Origin: Leifsonia sp. 466MF
GTDB lineage: Bacteria; Actinomycetota; Actinomycetes; Actinomycetales; Microbacteriaceae
Assembly (NCBI RefSeq): GCF_900100265.1
Contig: NZ_LT629696.1
Span: forward strand, 2,914,001-2,978,000
DNA: 64,000 nt
Direction: 5' to 3'
This document shows, piece by piece, positions 8,354 through 16,989 of this stretch; position 1 is the stretch's first letter, and the number at the start of each line of letters is the position of its first letter. The position numbers and the translations under genes were made by a program. The notes under the pieces were generated by a model. It was given only the letters and a program-made list of their open reading frames with translations, searched no databases and was not told where the DNA came from.

Positions 8354-9157
8354 ATGAACGGGGAACTGGCAGCCCTTGTTGCGCTGTGCCTGCATGGCAA
8401 CGACTGGCTGTCCAGGAGCGCCGAGCCCGCACCCGCGTTGGATGCATCGAATTCGGCCTTCCGATTTGTGAGCTCGTGGCGGTCGCAGTGCTCGGAGCGC
8501 GGCCTGTTCCGCCACCGTTCATGGGAGGGCGACGGCGTCGCCGCTTGGCTCCAGCATGTCAAGGAAGGCGGAAGCCAGCGGCTCACACTGCTCATTGGAG
8601 ACGGCGCCGCGTCCAGTGGGCTTCCAGGCCACATAGAGGCATCGTTCGCGAACGGCGGTCGCTGGGCGATATGCACCGACGGCCCTCGGCCGCGGATCTG
8701 GTTCTGCGCATGGTCTGTTCGAGACCGGGCAGACCCGAACAATCGAATCTGGGCCGTCGAGATGACCAGCCGGGACCTGCCCGCAGCGATGGAACCGGTC
8801 GTTGATCTGGGCTCCGCGCGCACTGACCTCCGGACTGCACTGCAGGCCATCGAGCGTTTTGCACAATCGACAGATCTCCGCTCCTGGGCGGGATGGTTTG
8901 CTCAGGCACTCGGACTCCTCGACACGAGCGAACCAGCGATCCCGTACAACCCCGACCTCGCCCCGTCGACTGCTCCCACAGAGAACCGGCAGCTTCTGGC
9001 CGCCGCAGTTCAAGCATGGGTCTTCGGAGGCATGGGGTCCTGGAATGACCTGGTCTTCCAAGACGAGGCCCAGCAAAGCGCATATCTCGACGTGACGCGA
9101 AGGCTCTACGCAGCAGTCCTCACCGCCATCGCGACCGCGGCCAACACCGCCGCCTGA
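8354..9157 (+). CDS. hypothetical protein next to tRNA-Ser
   Basis: 267 residues; I recognise no domain. No signal peptide or membrane segment is evident. The protein is Trp-rich (for example SWRS, WFCAWS, SWAGWF). The ATG at 8354 is chosen because AGGA lies about 7 bp upstream; longer in-frame starts would read through the tRNA. The gene stands alone, 70 bp downstream of the tRNA, and its base composition is visibly less GC-rich than its neighbours, with more A/T at third positions. This suggests acquisition at the tRNA locus. No integrase and no second copy of the tRNA 3' end are present nearby, so transfer is only a suggestion. Confidence 0.7.
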   Translation: MNGELAALVALCLHGNDWLSRSAEPAPALDASNSAFRFVSSWRSQCSERGLFRHRSWEGDGVAAWLQHVKEGGSQRLTLLIGDGAASSGLPGHIEASFANGGRWAICTDGPRPRIWFCAWSVRDRADPNNRIWAVEMTSRDLPAAMEPVVDLGSARTDLRTALQAIERFAQSTDLRSWAGWFAQALGLLDTSEPAIPYNPDLAPSTAPTENRQLLAAAVQAWVFGGMGSWNDLVFQDEAQQSAYLDVTRRLYAAVLTAIATAANTAA

Positions 9158-9178
9158 ACCACGTCACCCGGGACGGCG

Positions 9179-9763
9179 CTATCTCCACCCGCGGCGCAAA
9201 TTCGTGAAGATGAGCCGTAGCGCGTCTTCGGGCGCTGGCTCGCGCGCGGCGATGTCGGGGCTCTCGAGGATGAAGCGCGCGAGGGAGCGGAGGCTTGCAC
9301 CGTCGGGCTCATGCCACTCCGCGGCGAGCTCAGAGACCAGTGCATCTTCGCAGTCGGTCCATTTCTGCCGGACGTAGGCGCGGAGCTGCGGCGTCGAGAA
9401 GATCAGATCGAGGAGCTCCCGGGAACGCGGGTCACCGTCGTCGAACGGGACTCGGCTTTCCATGAACGATTCGATGGCGCTCAGTGGGTCCGTCCCGGCG
9501 GGGCGATCGCGTATGGCCTGCACCAGCGCGGCCGCGCGGTCCTCCTCCTGCTCGAAGACCAGGCCGACCTTGCCCGCCGGGTAATACGTGAAAAGCGTCG
9601 TCAACGCGACATTCGCCTCATCGGCGATCTCAGCGACGGTCACATCATCGAATCCGCGTTCCACGAACAACCGGACGGCGGCGCGGTGAAGGGCGCGACG
9701 GGTCTGCGCCCTCTTCCGCTCGCGAAGTCCCGTACCGGCTGCCACGAGACGAGCGTACTGCAT
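9179..9763 (-). CDS. TetR-family transcriptional repressor
   Basis: 194 residues. The N-terminal TetR_N helix-turn-helix is clear (RRALHRAAVRLFVERGFDDV, then TVAEIADEANVALTTLFTYY). The C-terminal part is an all-helical ligand and dimer domain of the usual size. It is divergent from the amidohydrolase at 9856, with a perfect palindromic operator between them. It is therefore most likely the local repressor of that enzyme and of itself, de-repressed by the enzyme's substrate or a related small molecule. Confidence 0.9.
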   Translation of the reverse strand: MQYARLVAAGTGLRERKRAQTRRALHRAAVRLFVERGFDDVTVAEIADEANVALTTLFTYYPAGKVGLVFEQEEDRAAALVQAIRDRPAGTDPLSAIESFMESRVPFDDGDPRSRELLDLIFSTPQLRAYVRQKWTDCEDALVSELAAEWHEPDGASLRSLARFILESPDIAAREPAPEDALRLIFTNLRRGWR

Positions 9764-9795
9764 CGAGGCAGCAGTTTCAATTATGGTATTACTAG

Positions 9796-9818
9796 TTTTC
9801 TGTAGTCACTACAGAAAA
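9796..9818. promoter_or_regulatory. TetR operator, perfect palindrome
   Basis: The arms TTTTCTGTAGT and ACTACAGAAAA are perfectly complementary around a single C at 9807. The site sits in the 92-bp gap between the divergent TetR and amidohydrolase genes. A CATAAT-like -10 for the TetR gene lies just downstream on its strand, so bound repressor would block that promoter. Confidence 0.8.
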
Positions 9819-9855
9819 TGACGTTCCGCATCGGACGAACACCAAAGGAGAAGCG

Positions 9856-11112
9856 ATGAACACGACAGCGATCGTCGGCGCACGGATTTTCGACGGCGAG
9901 GAGGTGCTCCCCGCTGCGTCGGTTGTGATCGAAGGAACCAGGATCCGGTCGATCGGCGACGACATCCCCGACGGGGCGTACGTCGTGGACGGCCGCGGCG
10001 GGACAGTGATCCCCGGCCTGATCGACTCACACGTCCACACGTCCCTGGAGGGGCTCGAGCTGGCCCTCACCTTCGGGGTGACGACCGAACTGGAGATGCA
10101 GGGGATGTTCACCCGGGACAGACGGAGCCAGGTCACCGATGACGATCGGGTCGCAGATGTACGTTCTGCGGGATTCGGCATCACCCCGCCCGGCGGACAT
10201 CCCAGCGAACTGATGGGCGGTGACGGCCACGACGACGACGGCGACGAGGCTCCGTGGGAGGCGGATGATGCCGACGCGGACCAGTGGGCCGACATCGTCA
10301 TGCCGTTCGCCACGACGCCCGAGGAGGCCGTGGCGTTCATCCCACGGCTCCAGGCCACCGGATCCGACTACATCAAGTTCATGATCGACGACGGGACTGT
10401 CGAAGGCGCCCCCGGCCTCCCCTTGCTCGATGACGCGACGATCGCGGCCGGCGTCGAAGAAGCCCACCGCCGCGGCCTCCTGACCGTCGCCCACACACTC
10501 ACCGTGGACGCGACCGCCTCGGCGATCACGGGTGGCATCGACGGACTCGTCCACCTCTTCATGGACCGCCCCCACACGTCGCAGATCATCGACACCATCG
10601 CAGCATCCGGGGCATTCGTCGTACCCTGCGTCGTCCTGAACGCTTCCATGATGGGGATTTCCGCGGCCGAGTTCGCCGAGGATCCGCGCGTCCGCTCCAA
10701 GCTCGACGACGCCTGGATCTCCACCCTGCAGAGCAGCTACAACCGGTACCCGCAGGGCGACCTCGACGACGTTCTCGCATCCGTTCGCGCGCTCCACGCA
10801 GCCGGCGTCGACATCCTCGTCGGTACGGACGTTTCGTTCCCGCTGCCCACGCTCGGCGGGATGGCCCATGGGGCCAGCGTCCACCACGAACTCCAGCTCC
10901 TCGTCCGCGCCGGTCTGACGCCCACGGAAACACTGCGCGCCGCCACAGCGGTCCCCGCGCGACGGTTCGGCCTCGACGACCGTGGACGGATCCGGGAGTC
11001 GCTGCGGGCCGACCTCGTGCTCGTGGACGGCGACCCGACGACGCGGATCGCCGACACCCTCAACATCCGCCAGGTCTGGCGGCGCGGAAGCGCTCTCTTC
11101 GCCGACGAGTGA
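9856..11112 (+). CDS. metal-dependent amidohydrolase family protein
   Basis: 418 residues with amidohydrolase-superfamily landmarks. These are a small N-terminal beta-sandwich segment, VIPGLIDSHVHT (metal-binding His-X-His near residue 59), a Lys in YIKFMIDDG, AHTLTVD, and the late metal-ligand segment GTDVSFPLP. The C-terminal ADLVLVDGDPTTRI completes the sandwich. Family members hydrolyse C-N bonds (prolidase/imidazolonepropionase-like or cyclic amides), and the substrate is not deducible here. An Asp/Glu-rich insertion (GDGHDDDGDEAPWEADDADAD) is unusual. The ribosome-binding site AAAGGAGA fixes the start. Regulated by the divergent TetR gene. Confidence 0.88.
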   Translation: MNTTAIVGARIFDGEEVLPAASVVIEGTRIRSIGDDIPDGAYVVDGRGGTVIPGLIDSHVHTSLEGLELALTFGVTTELEMQGMFTRDRRSQVTDDDRVADVRSAGFGITPPGGHPSELMGGDGHDDDGDEAPWEADDADADQWADIVMPFATTPEEAVAFIPRLQATGSDYIKFMIDDGTVEGAPGLPLLDDATIAAGVEEAHRRGLLTVAHTLTVDATASAITGGIDGLVHLFMDRPHTSQIIDTIAASGAFVVPCVVLNASMMGISAAEFAEDPRVRSKLDDAWISTLQSSYNRYPQGDLDDVLASVRALHAAGVDILVGTDVSFPLPTLGGMAHGASVHHELQLLVRAGLTPTETLRAATAVPARRFGLDDRGRIRESLRADLVLVDGDPTTRIADTLNIRQVWRRGSALFADE

Positions 11113-11120
11113 CCGCGACG

Positions 11121-12401
11121 CTAGAGCAGCGCCGAGATACCCGTCGCCACACTGTAGATCGCAAGGCCCGCGAGCGCGCCCACGACCGTGCCGTTGATGC
11201 GGATGAACTGCAGGTCGCGGCCGACCTGGGTCTCGATCTTGTCGGTGGTCTCGGCCGCATCCCACGATTGGACCGTCTCGGTGATGACGTGCGAGATGTC
11301 GCTGCGGTAGTTCGTCACCAGGTGCAGGGCGGCGTCGGTCAGCCGGGTGTTGAGGGATGCCCGCATGTCGTCGTCGGCCAGGACGCGCCGCGCCACGTCG
11401 GCGACGAAGGCCTCCGCGCGGCGGCGCAGGTCGCTGTCCTCCTCCGAGAGCGCATCCAGCGCGGCCGTGCGTGCGGCTGACCAGGTGGATGCGGCGAGCT
11501 CGCGGATCCGCGGGTCGTCGAACGCGCGACCCTTCGCCGCCTCCAGGCGTTCGATGGTCGCCTCGTCGTGCTGCAGCCGGTCGGTCAGCTGGGCGAGGTA
11601 GTCGTCGAGCGAGCGACGGAGGCGGTGGTCCGGGTCGTCCCGCATCTCGCGGACGAACCGGCGCGCCTCCGCATGGAGACGCTCGTCGATCACACGATCC
11701 ACGAACGACGGCAGCCACGACGGGAGACGCCGCGAGACCACCGGGCCGAACGCTTCCGGATTCGCCGCGAGCCACTCATCCAGCCGGTCCAGCAGCAGGT
11801 CGACCGCCTCATGGTGGCCGCCCGAACTGAGCACACGCTCCCCGAGCCGTCCGAGCGGCGGACCCCACTCCGGCGCGACGACGTGCGTGCGCACGACCGC
11901 CTCGATCGCTTCCCGCATCCGATCGTCGTCGAGCAGCGCGGCCAGCCCGGTCATGCCACGGAAGGACTCCGCCACCACGCGGCGCGAGTTCTGCGGCTCG
12001 GAGAGCCAGTCGGCGACCGCCCCGGCGAGGTCGATGCCCCGAAGCTTGCCGGCGACGACCTCGTCGGAGAGGAAGTTGGTCTCGACGAAATCCCCGAGGG
12101 TCGCCCCGATCTCGTCCTTACGGGTCGGGATGATCGCCGTGTGCGGGATGCGGAGCCCGAGCGGATGCCGGAACAGGGCGGTCACGGCGAACCAGTCCGC
12201 GAGCGCCCCCACCATCGCCCCCTCGGCGGCGGCGCGCACGAACCCGAGCCACGGGTAGCGGTCCTGCAGTGCGAAGGCGACGGCGAACACCACGGCGGCC
12301 ACGGCGAGCAGGCTCGTCGCGAGGGCCTTCATCCGCCGCAGGGCGAGTCGGCGTTCGGCGTCGGTCGGGAGGGTTGCGGTCACGTTGTGGATGCTACTCA
12401 C
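11121..12401 (-). CDS. DUF445 membrane protein
   Basis: 426 residues, convergent with the amidohydrolase (8 bp gap). It has an N-terminal transmembrane helix (SLLAVAAVVFAVAFAL), the conserved AAEGAMVGALADWFAVTALF block followed by HPLGLRIPHTAIIP and GATLGDFVETNFL, a long charged helical middle, and a C-terminal hydrophobic helix (VVGALAGLAIYSVATGI). This is the DUF445/YjiN pattern; function is unknown. The GTG at 12401 is chosen because the reading frame further upstream lacks family-like sequence. A second GTG at 12383 is possible. Confidence 0.85.
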   Translation of the reverse strand: MSSIHNVTATLPTDAERRLALRRMKALATSLLAVAAVVFAVAFALQDRYPWLGFVRAAAEGAMVGALADWFAVTALFRHPLGLRIPHTAIIPTRKDEIGATLGDFVETNFLSDEVVAGKLRGIDLAGAVADWLSEPQNSRRVVAESFRGMTGLAALLDDDRMREAIEAVVRTHVVAPEWGPPLGRLGERVLSSGGHHEAVDLLLDRLDEWLAANPEAFGPVVSRRLPSWLPSFVDRVIDERLHAEARRFVREMRDDPDHRLRRSLDDYLAQLTDRLQHDEATIERLEAAKGRAFDDPRIRELAASTWSAARTAALDALSEEDSDLRRRAEAFVADVARRVLADDDMRASLNTRLTDAALHLVTNYRSDISHVITETVQSWDAAETTDKIETQVGRDLQFIRINGTVVGALAGLAIYSVATGISALL

Positions 12402-12492
12402 GCCCGGCGAGAGCGCACGGTGAGCGTCGGATGCCGCTCGTCGCGGGAAATTGGGGAGCGCGCATCCCGCCGCGGGGTCGTAGAGTTCCGCC

Positions 12493-13200
12493 ATGTCGGC
12501 GACCTCCCTGCCCTCCTCCGGCGAACCTCCCCTCACCGGCCCGAAGACCTGCGACGCGAGCGGGATGATCGAGATCCATCGGCTGTTCCGCCACTCCTTC
12601 GCCGAGGCTCCCGGCCTGGTCGAGGGTGTGGCCGACGGCGACACCGCGCACGCGGACGTCGTCGCCTCACAGCTCGACCTCCTCTCGGTCTCACTCCACG
12701 GCCACCACGAGGGAGAGGACGCCCGGCTGTGGCCGGTGATCGACGAGAGACGTCCCTCCTGCGCCCTGCACGTCGAGCGGATGAAACAGCAGCACGCCGC
12801 GATGCTCGTCCACCTTCAGGAGCTGGATCGCGCGGTCCCCGCATGGAGGGCGGCGCCCAGCGCGACGACGGCCGCTCCGGTGCAGGCGGCGCTGACGGGC
12901 ATCAACGCCGCACTGGAGGAGCACCTCCCCGACGAGGAGGCGAACATCGTTCCGGTGATGGAGTACACGCTCACCAAGCCCGAGGTCGAGTGGTTCGCGA
13001 AGCACGGACGCGCCAGCACGCCCAAGGGTCAGACCTGGAACATGCTGGGTGCGATCCTCGCTGCGCAGCCGGACGGCGGCAAGGAATGGCTCGGGAAGAA
13101 CCTCCCCGCACCGGTCGCCCTGGCCTGGCGGTGGGTCGGCTCGCGCAAGTACGCGCGGTACCGCGCCGCTCTCGAGGGGCGGGTGACGCCCGCGGCCTGA
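12493..13200 (+). CDS. hemerythrin HHE domain protein
   Basis: 235 residues, divergent from the DUF445 gene. The N-terminal two-thirds is a four-helix hemerythrin-like cation-binding domain with candidate di-iron ligands in IEIHRLFRHSF, LHGHHEGEDARLWP, RMKQQHAAML and LEEHLPDEEANIVP. Such proteins bind a di-iron centre and act in oxygen, NO or redox sensing or in iron handling. The C-terminal 70 residues look like an actinobacterial extension without a known motif. No signal peptide is seen. Confidence 0.85.
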   Translation: MSATSLPSSGEPPLTGPKTCDASGMIEIHRLFRHSFAEAPGLVEGVADGDTAHADVVASQLDLLSVSLHGHHEGEDARLWPVIDERRPSCALHVERMKQQHAAMLVHLQELDRAVPAWRAAPSATTAAPVQAALTGINAALEEHLPDEEANIVPVMEYTLTKPEVEWFAKHGRASTPKGQTWNMLGAILAAQPDGGKEWLGKNLPAPVALAWRWVGSRKYARYRAALEGRVTPAA

Positions 13201-13226
13201 CCGCTCACCGCTCCGCGTCCGGCGTC

Positions 13227-16200
13227 TCAGCCGTCGTACGCCTCCTGGAGCACCGAGATCAGGTGCTGCAGCTTGATCGCATTGATGCGGGACTGCCGGA
13301 ACTGGCCCTCCTTCGGCGTGCGGTGGAAAGCCCACACCGGCAGCGTGGGGATGGTGCCGTCCGGATCGGCACTCGTGGACATGTCCCGGCGGCGGAACTT
13401 CCGGAACGACTCGGCGACCATGTTCCATCGCATGTAGGTGAGACCGTCGAGGTCGAGCGGGGTCGGCGTGGCCGCCGCGATCTCCGGCGCCGCCACGACG
13501 TCGGCCTTGTTCTGCCGCCAGAACGCGTCCACCAGCATGAGCGACAGGACGAAGAACCGGGTGGTGGGAACCACGGTGAATCGGTCCGTGGTCCCCGGAA
13601 CGCGGCTCACCGTCAGCTGGGAATCGATCTCCGCCGATACATCCCGTGGCAGCCTCCCCGCCGAGACGTGCTGTGCGACCGCAGCGCGCAGGATCGCGTC
13701 GTGCTGCGTACCGGTGCCCGGCCTGTCGTCGATCTCGTTGTCGCGGTTCGGCTGCTTGGGTTTCAGCAGGATGTAGTGATCGATTCCCATGTTGACGAAG
13801 TAGCAGCGCGAGCGCCAGATCGAGCGGGCGTCCGCCGGGCTCGTCGCGACGACCTCGCCGGCGACCTGCGGCTGCCCGAGGCCCTCCTTCACCCAGAGGG
13901 CCATCAGCGTCCACGGCTCGACCGACTGCAAGGGGTTCTCCGCCCACGCCCGATACGCCTGCTCGAACCGGTCGTCGGTGGAGTTCGCGGCGTACGGATT
14001 GCGCTCCGCGTCCACACCGGTCTCGGCGGCGATCCTCCGCCGGGACGTCGAGGTCCGGCTGGTCGGTCTGCCGGCGTCACGACGGGCCTGCGCGGCGTGG
14101 GTGCGGGCGAACGCGATGCCGCGCTGCAGCACGGCGGCCCGCGCCGCGGGGTCGGTCGCCGCGATGAACGCAGGCTTGATGATCCGGAACCGGTCGTCGA
14201 CGACCGGCGTCGGCGTGGGTTGCGGCTGCGGGTTCGGATGGGGCTGCGGCTTCTTCTTGCCCTTCTTCGCGACGTGGTGGGCGAGGACGACCTGCTTCGC
14301 CGCCAGGCCCGCTGCCCCCGGGAGGTACGTCCACAGGTTCCAGGTGCCGCGGACGTCCACATGGAGGTAGTTGCCGCCGATGCCGAGCGCGAGGTCGTCG
14401 TCGACAGCGTCGATCGCCGCCTGCGCCAGCTGGGTGCCCGTCAGTCCGACCACGCGGATGTCCGCGGCCTGGCCCGAGGCGTGCCGGGTGTTCTTCGGAT
14501 GGCCGCCGCGCGCCTCCGCGACGGCCAGCGCCTGGGCCCACCGCCGGTAGCCGGAGTCGACGTACACCGGGCGCCCCAGGCGCGAGCGGATGGCCTGGAG
14601 CACGCGGACCAGTTCGGGCGAGATGCGCGAGTACGGCGACGCCGTTCCTCCGCTCGACGCCAGCTCGCGGACGACGAAGTTGCTCGCCAACTTCTGCCGG
14701 TGGGTCGACGGCGGCGTCGCCACCAGTGGGACGCCCGTGTTGTTCGGGTCGGCGTATCCCGGAGCCGCGGCGATGGATGCGGGGGCGGGCGCGAGCACCA
14801 GACCGGACGGATAGACGACGCCGGTCGTGACGAACCCCTCCTCCAGCCCCTCGAAGCCCTCCGACTCGCCGTCCTCGTCCTCCGACTCCTCCGCCACCAT
14901 CGCCGCAGGCGTGAAGGCCTCGGAGCCGGACTGCTCGGCCTCCGACCACTCGTCGTGGCCGCGCTCGGAGTCGAACGACTCCGCCTCCCCGGCCCCGGTC
15001 TCGTCGAAGCTCTCGCCCTCATTCAAGCTCTCGCCCTCGTCGAAGGTCTCACCCTCGTCGAAGCCCTCGCCCTCGTCGAAGGCCTCGGCCTCATCGAAGG
15101 CCTCGGCCTCATCGAAGGCCTCGCCCTCGTCGAACCCCTCCGCTTCCTCGAAGCCCTCGGTCTCCGACTCCGCCTCGTCGAACCCCTCCCCCTCGGTGTC
15201 CAGATACTCTGCCTCGCCCTCGTCGAGCCCCTCCAGGGCGAACGACTCCGCGTAGTACTCGGGTTCGAAGAACTCGCCCTCGTCCAGGTTCTCGCCCGGA
15301 TACGGGCTCTCGTACGCATCCCAGGCCAGCGACTCCTGCCCGTCGAACGCCTCCTGCTGGACACCGGGCACCGGGCTGGTTCCCGACAGGTCGGCGCCCG
15401 CGTCCCCGAGCAGTGTGCTCCCGTACCGCTTCGGGATCGTCCCGTGCTGCTCCGTGGTGCGCTCCACCCGGAACCGCGGTCGCAGCGGCGCGGCGGCGGG
15501 AACGGAGAGCACGGCGGCGAGCTGCCGGGCGAGTGCCTCGCTCGACGGCTGCGTCGACTTCTTGCCGTCGGCGCGGTACAGCACACGCAGCGCCGGGGCA
15601 GGCGCGGAGGGCGACGCGATGTGCCTGGCGACGCGTCTCTCCATCCACGTGCCGAGCGCCGTCGCCCGCTGGTAGAGGGCATCGAAGACGAAGACCTCGT
15701 CGGGATCGGTGTGGTTCAGGATCGCGAGGAGCGCCTTCCCGCCGCCTGAGTGCGCGGTGAGGATGAGACGGCCCCGCGGCGCTCCCACCCCGGTCCGGGC
15801 GGTGAACGCGGCGAACGCCGATGCGATCAACGCGTCCAGCCGCCCGGCGGGGGTCAGCGCGGGGAAATCGTAGCCGCGCCCGGAGTCCCCGCCGAAGTAG
15901 TCGCCGCGCGGCAGGATCGTCAGCGTCGGGCGGGCGCGGCTCCCGAGCCCGAGACCGCTCACCGGCAGCTTCTCGGTGTCGAGGCGCATGGCGGCACCGC
16001 TCGCCGAGAAGCCGTGCAGATGGACGACGACGTCGATCGCCGTCGGAGAGCTCATCGCGTTCCAGCCGAGGATCAGATCGGGATGCGTGCCGCGGTGCGA
16101 CGCGAGCAGCGGCGATCTGCGGATCACCAGGCCGCCGGCTCCCGTTGCGCCAGGGACGATGGGGACGGGGACGATCGGGACGGGCACGGGAGGGACGGGC

Positions 16201-16976
16201 ACCGGAACCGGCTGCGGGAGCTTCCCCGCCTTCTTCGCCGCGCGATACGCGTCGATCTCGGCGATCGCACGCCGGTTCGCCTCCCCTTTCAGGTAGGTCC
16301 AGCGACTCCACCTCGGCCGCACGTCGACGTGGGCGTAGTCGCCGCCGATCCCGACCCCGATCGTCGGTCCCCAGACGTCGATCGCGAGTTTGGCGATCTG
16401 CATCCCGCTGTAACCGGAGATCCGGATGTCTGCGGCCTGACCCGAGCAGTGGCGGCTCAGGGTCGGCGGCTTGCCGTAGCCCTTGTACACGACGCCGTTC
16501 CGCTTCCACGATCGGTAGCCGGAGGTGATCCGTACCGCCCTGCCTGCGCGGTCGCGGATGCGCTGCAGCAGGTCGACGAGCGCCGGAGCGATGCGGGCGG
16601 GATCGGCGTACACGCCGCCGCTGCGCACCAACTCGCCGACGGTGAAGTTGCGCGACACCTTCTGCGATCGCACAGCGGGGCCGGTCGAGAGCAGCGGGAT
16701 CCCGGTGTCGTTCGGGTCCCAGTGCTCCTGCCCGGGACCGGTCGCGCCGGTCGTCTCCGAGAGCACCAGCCCGGAGGGGAACGTCTCGCTCTCCGCGGAG
16801 GGACCCTCGAGCGTGAAGCCCTCGTATCCCTCGAACGCTTCGTATCCTTCGTACTCCTCGGACTCGTCCGCCGTGAATCCGCTCTCGTTCACGGTGAACC
16901 GCTCGCCGGGCGTCACCTCGAACGGCGACTCGAACCCGCCGGGCACCGGCTGCTCGTCGAAGGTCTGCGTCGGCAT
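13227..16976 (-). CDS. large acidic protein with two M15 peptidase modules and an alpha/beta-hydrolase-like domain
   Basis: 1249 residues in this order: acidic N-terminus; M15 (D-Ala-D-Ala carboxypeptidase-type) domain about 105-232 with zinc ligands His176, Asp183 and His216; Pro/Val-rich linker 254-276; alpha/beta-hydrolase-like domain about 295-480 with HGFSASG and a TAHSGGG elbow (Ser410); acidic hexapeptide repeats about 597-655; a second M15 domain about 760-890 (His832, Asp839, His872); Pro-rich linker 908-924; and an unrecognised C-terminal region to 1249. The second M15 copy includes the same lead-in (PSGLVL, then DPNxTGxPL, then a QK..SxNF block) as the first, so the whole module was duplicated. 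M15 enzymes cleave peptidoglycan stem peptides, yet no Sec signal peptide is present. GGAGG lies 5 bp before the start. Last gene of the 22398-13227 operon. Confidence 0.8.
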   Translation of the reverse strand: MPTQTFDEQPVPGGFESPFEVTPGERFTVNESGFTADESEEYEGYEAFEGYEGFTLEGPSAESETFPSGLVLSETTGATGPGQEHWDPNDTGIPLLSTGPAVRSQKVSRNFTVGELVRSGGVYADPARIAPALVDLLQRIRDRAGRAVRITSGYRSWKRNGVVYKGYGKPPTLSRHCSGQAADIRISGYSGMQIAKLAIDVWGPTIGVGIGGDYAHVDVRPRWSRWTYLKGEANRRAIAEIDAYRAAKKAGKLPQPVPVPVPPVPVPIVPVPIVPGATGAGGLVIRRSPLLASHRGTHPDLILGWNAMSSPTAIDVVVHLHGFSASGAAMRLDTEKLPVSGLGLGSRARPTLTILPRGDYFGGDSGRGYDFPALTPAGRLDALIASAFAAFTARTGVGAPRGRLILTAHSGGGKALLAILNHTDPDEVFVFDALYQRATALGTWMERRVARHIASPSAPAPALRVLYRADGKKSTQPSSEALARQLAAVLSVPAAAPLRPRFRVERTTEQHGTIPKRYGSTLLGDAGADLSGTSPVPGVQQEAFDGQESLAWDAYESPYPGENLDEGEFFEPEYYAESFALEGLDEGEAEYLDTEGEGFDEAESETEGFEEAEGFDEGEAFDEAEAFDEAEAFDEGEGFDEGETFDEGESLNEGESFDETGAGEAESFDSERGHDEWSEAEQSGSEAFTPAAMVAEESEDEDGESEGFEGLEEGFVTTGVVYPSGLVLAPAPASIAAAPGYADPNNTGVPLVATPPSTHRQKLASNFVVRELASSGGTASPYSRISPELVRVLQAIRSRLGRPVYVDSGYRRWAQALAVAEARGGHPKNTRHASGQAADIRVVGLTGTQLAQAAIDAVDDDLALGIGGNYLHVDVRGTWNLWTYLPGAAGLAAKQVVLAHHVAKKGKKKPQPHPNPQPQPTPTPVVDDRFRIIKPAFIAATDPAARAAVLQRGIAFARTHAAQARRDAGRPTSRTSTSRRRIAAETGVDAERNPYAANSTDDRFEQAYRAWAENPLQSVEPWTLMALWVKEGLGQPQVAGEVVATSPADARSIWRSRCYFVNMGIDHYILLKPKQPNRDNEIDDRPGTGTQHDAILRAAVAQHVSAGRLPRDVSAEIDSQLTVSRVPGTTDRFTVVPTTRFFVLSLMLVDAFWRQNKADVVAAPEIAAATPTPLDLDGLTYMRWNMVAESFRKFRRRDMSTSADPDGTIPTLPVWAFHRTPKEGQFRQSRINAIKLQHLISVLQEAYDG
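15012..15188 (-). repeat. 18-bp tandem repeat coding acidic hexapeptides
   Basis: Inside the large M15 gene, imperfect 18-bp units encode roughly ten copies of a hexapeptide of the form F-D-E-[GA]-E-x (residues about 597-655). Low-complexity acidic tandem units of this kind expand and contract by slippage, so length may vary between strains. Confidence 0.85.
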
Positions 16977-16989
16977 GATCGCCTCCGTC

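Noticed and set aside
8197..9178. Integrative element bounded by tRNA attachment sites
   Set aside because: No integrase and no second copy of the tRNA 3' segment (ATTCTCCGCCA) were found downstream in the window.
11568..15749. 1393-codon open frame on the plus strand
   Set aside because: It is Arg-rich shadow sequence antisense to the DUF445 and M15 genes and crosses the real hemerythrin gene in another frame. Long stop-free frames opposite genes are expected at this GC content.
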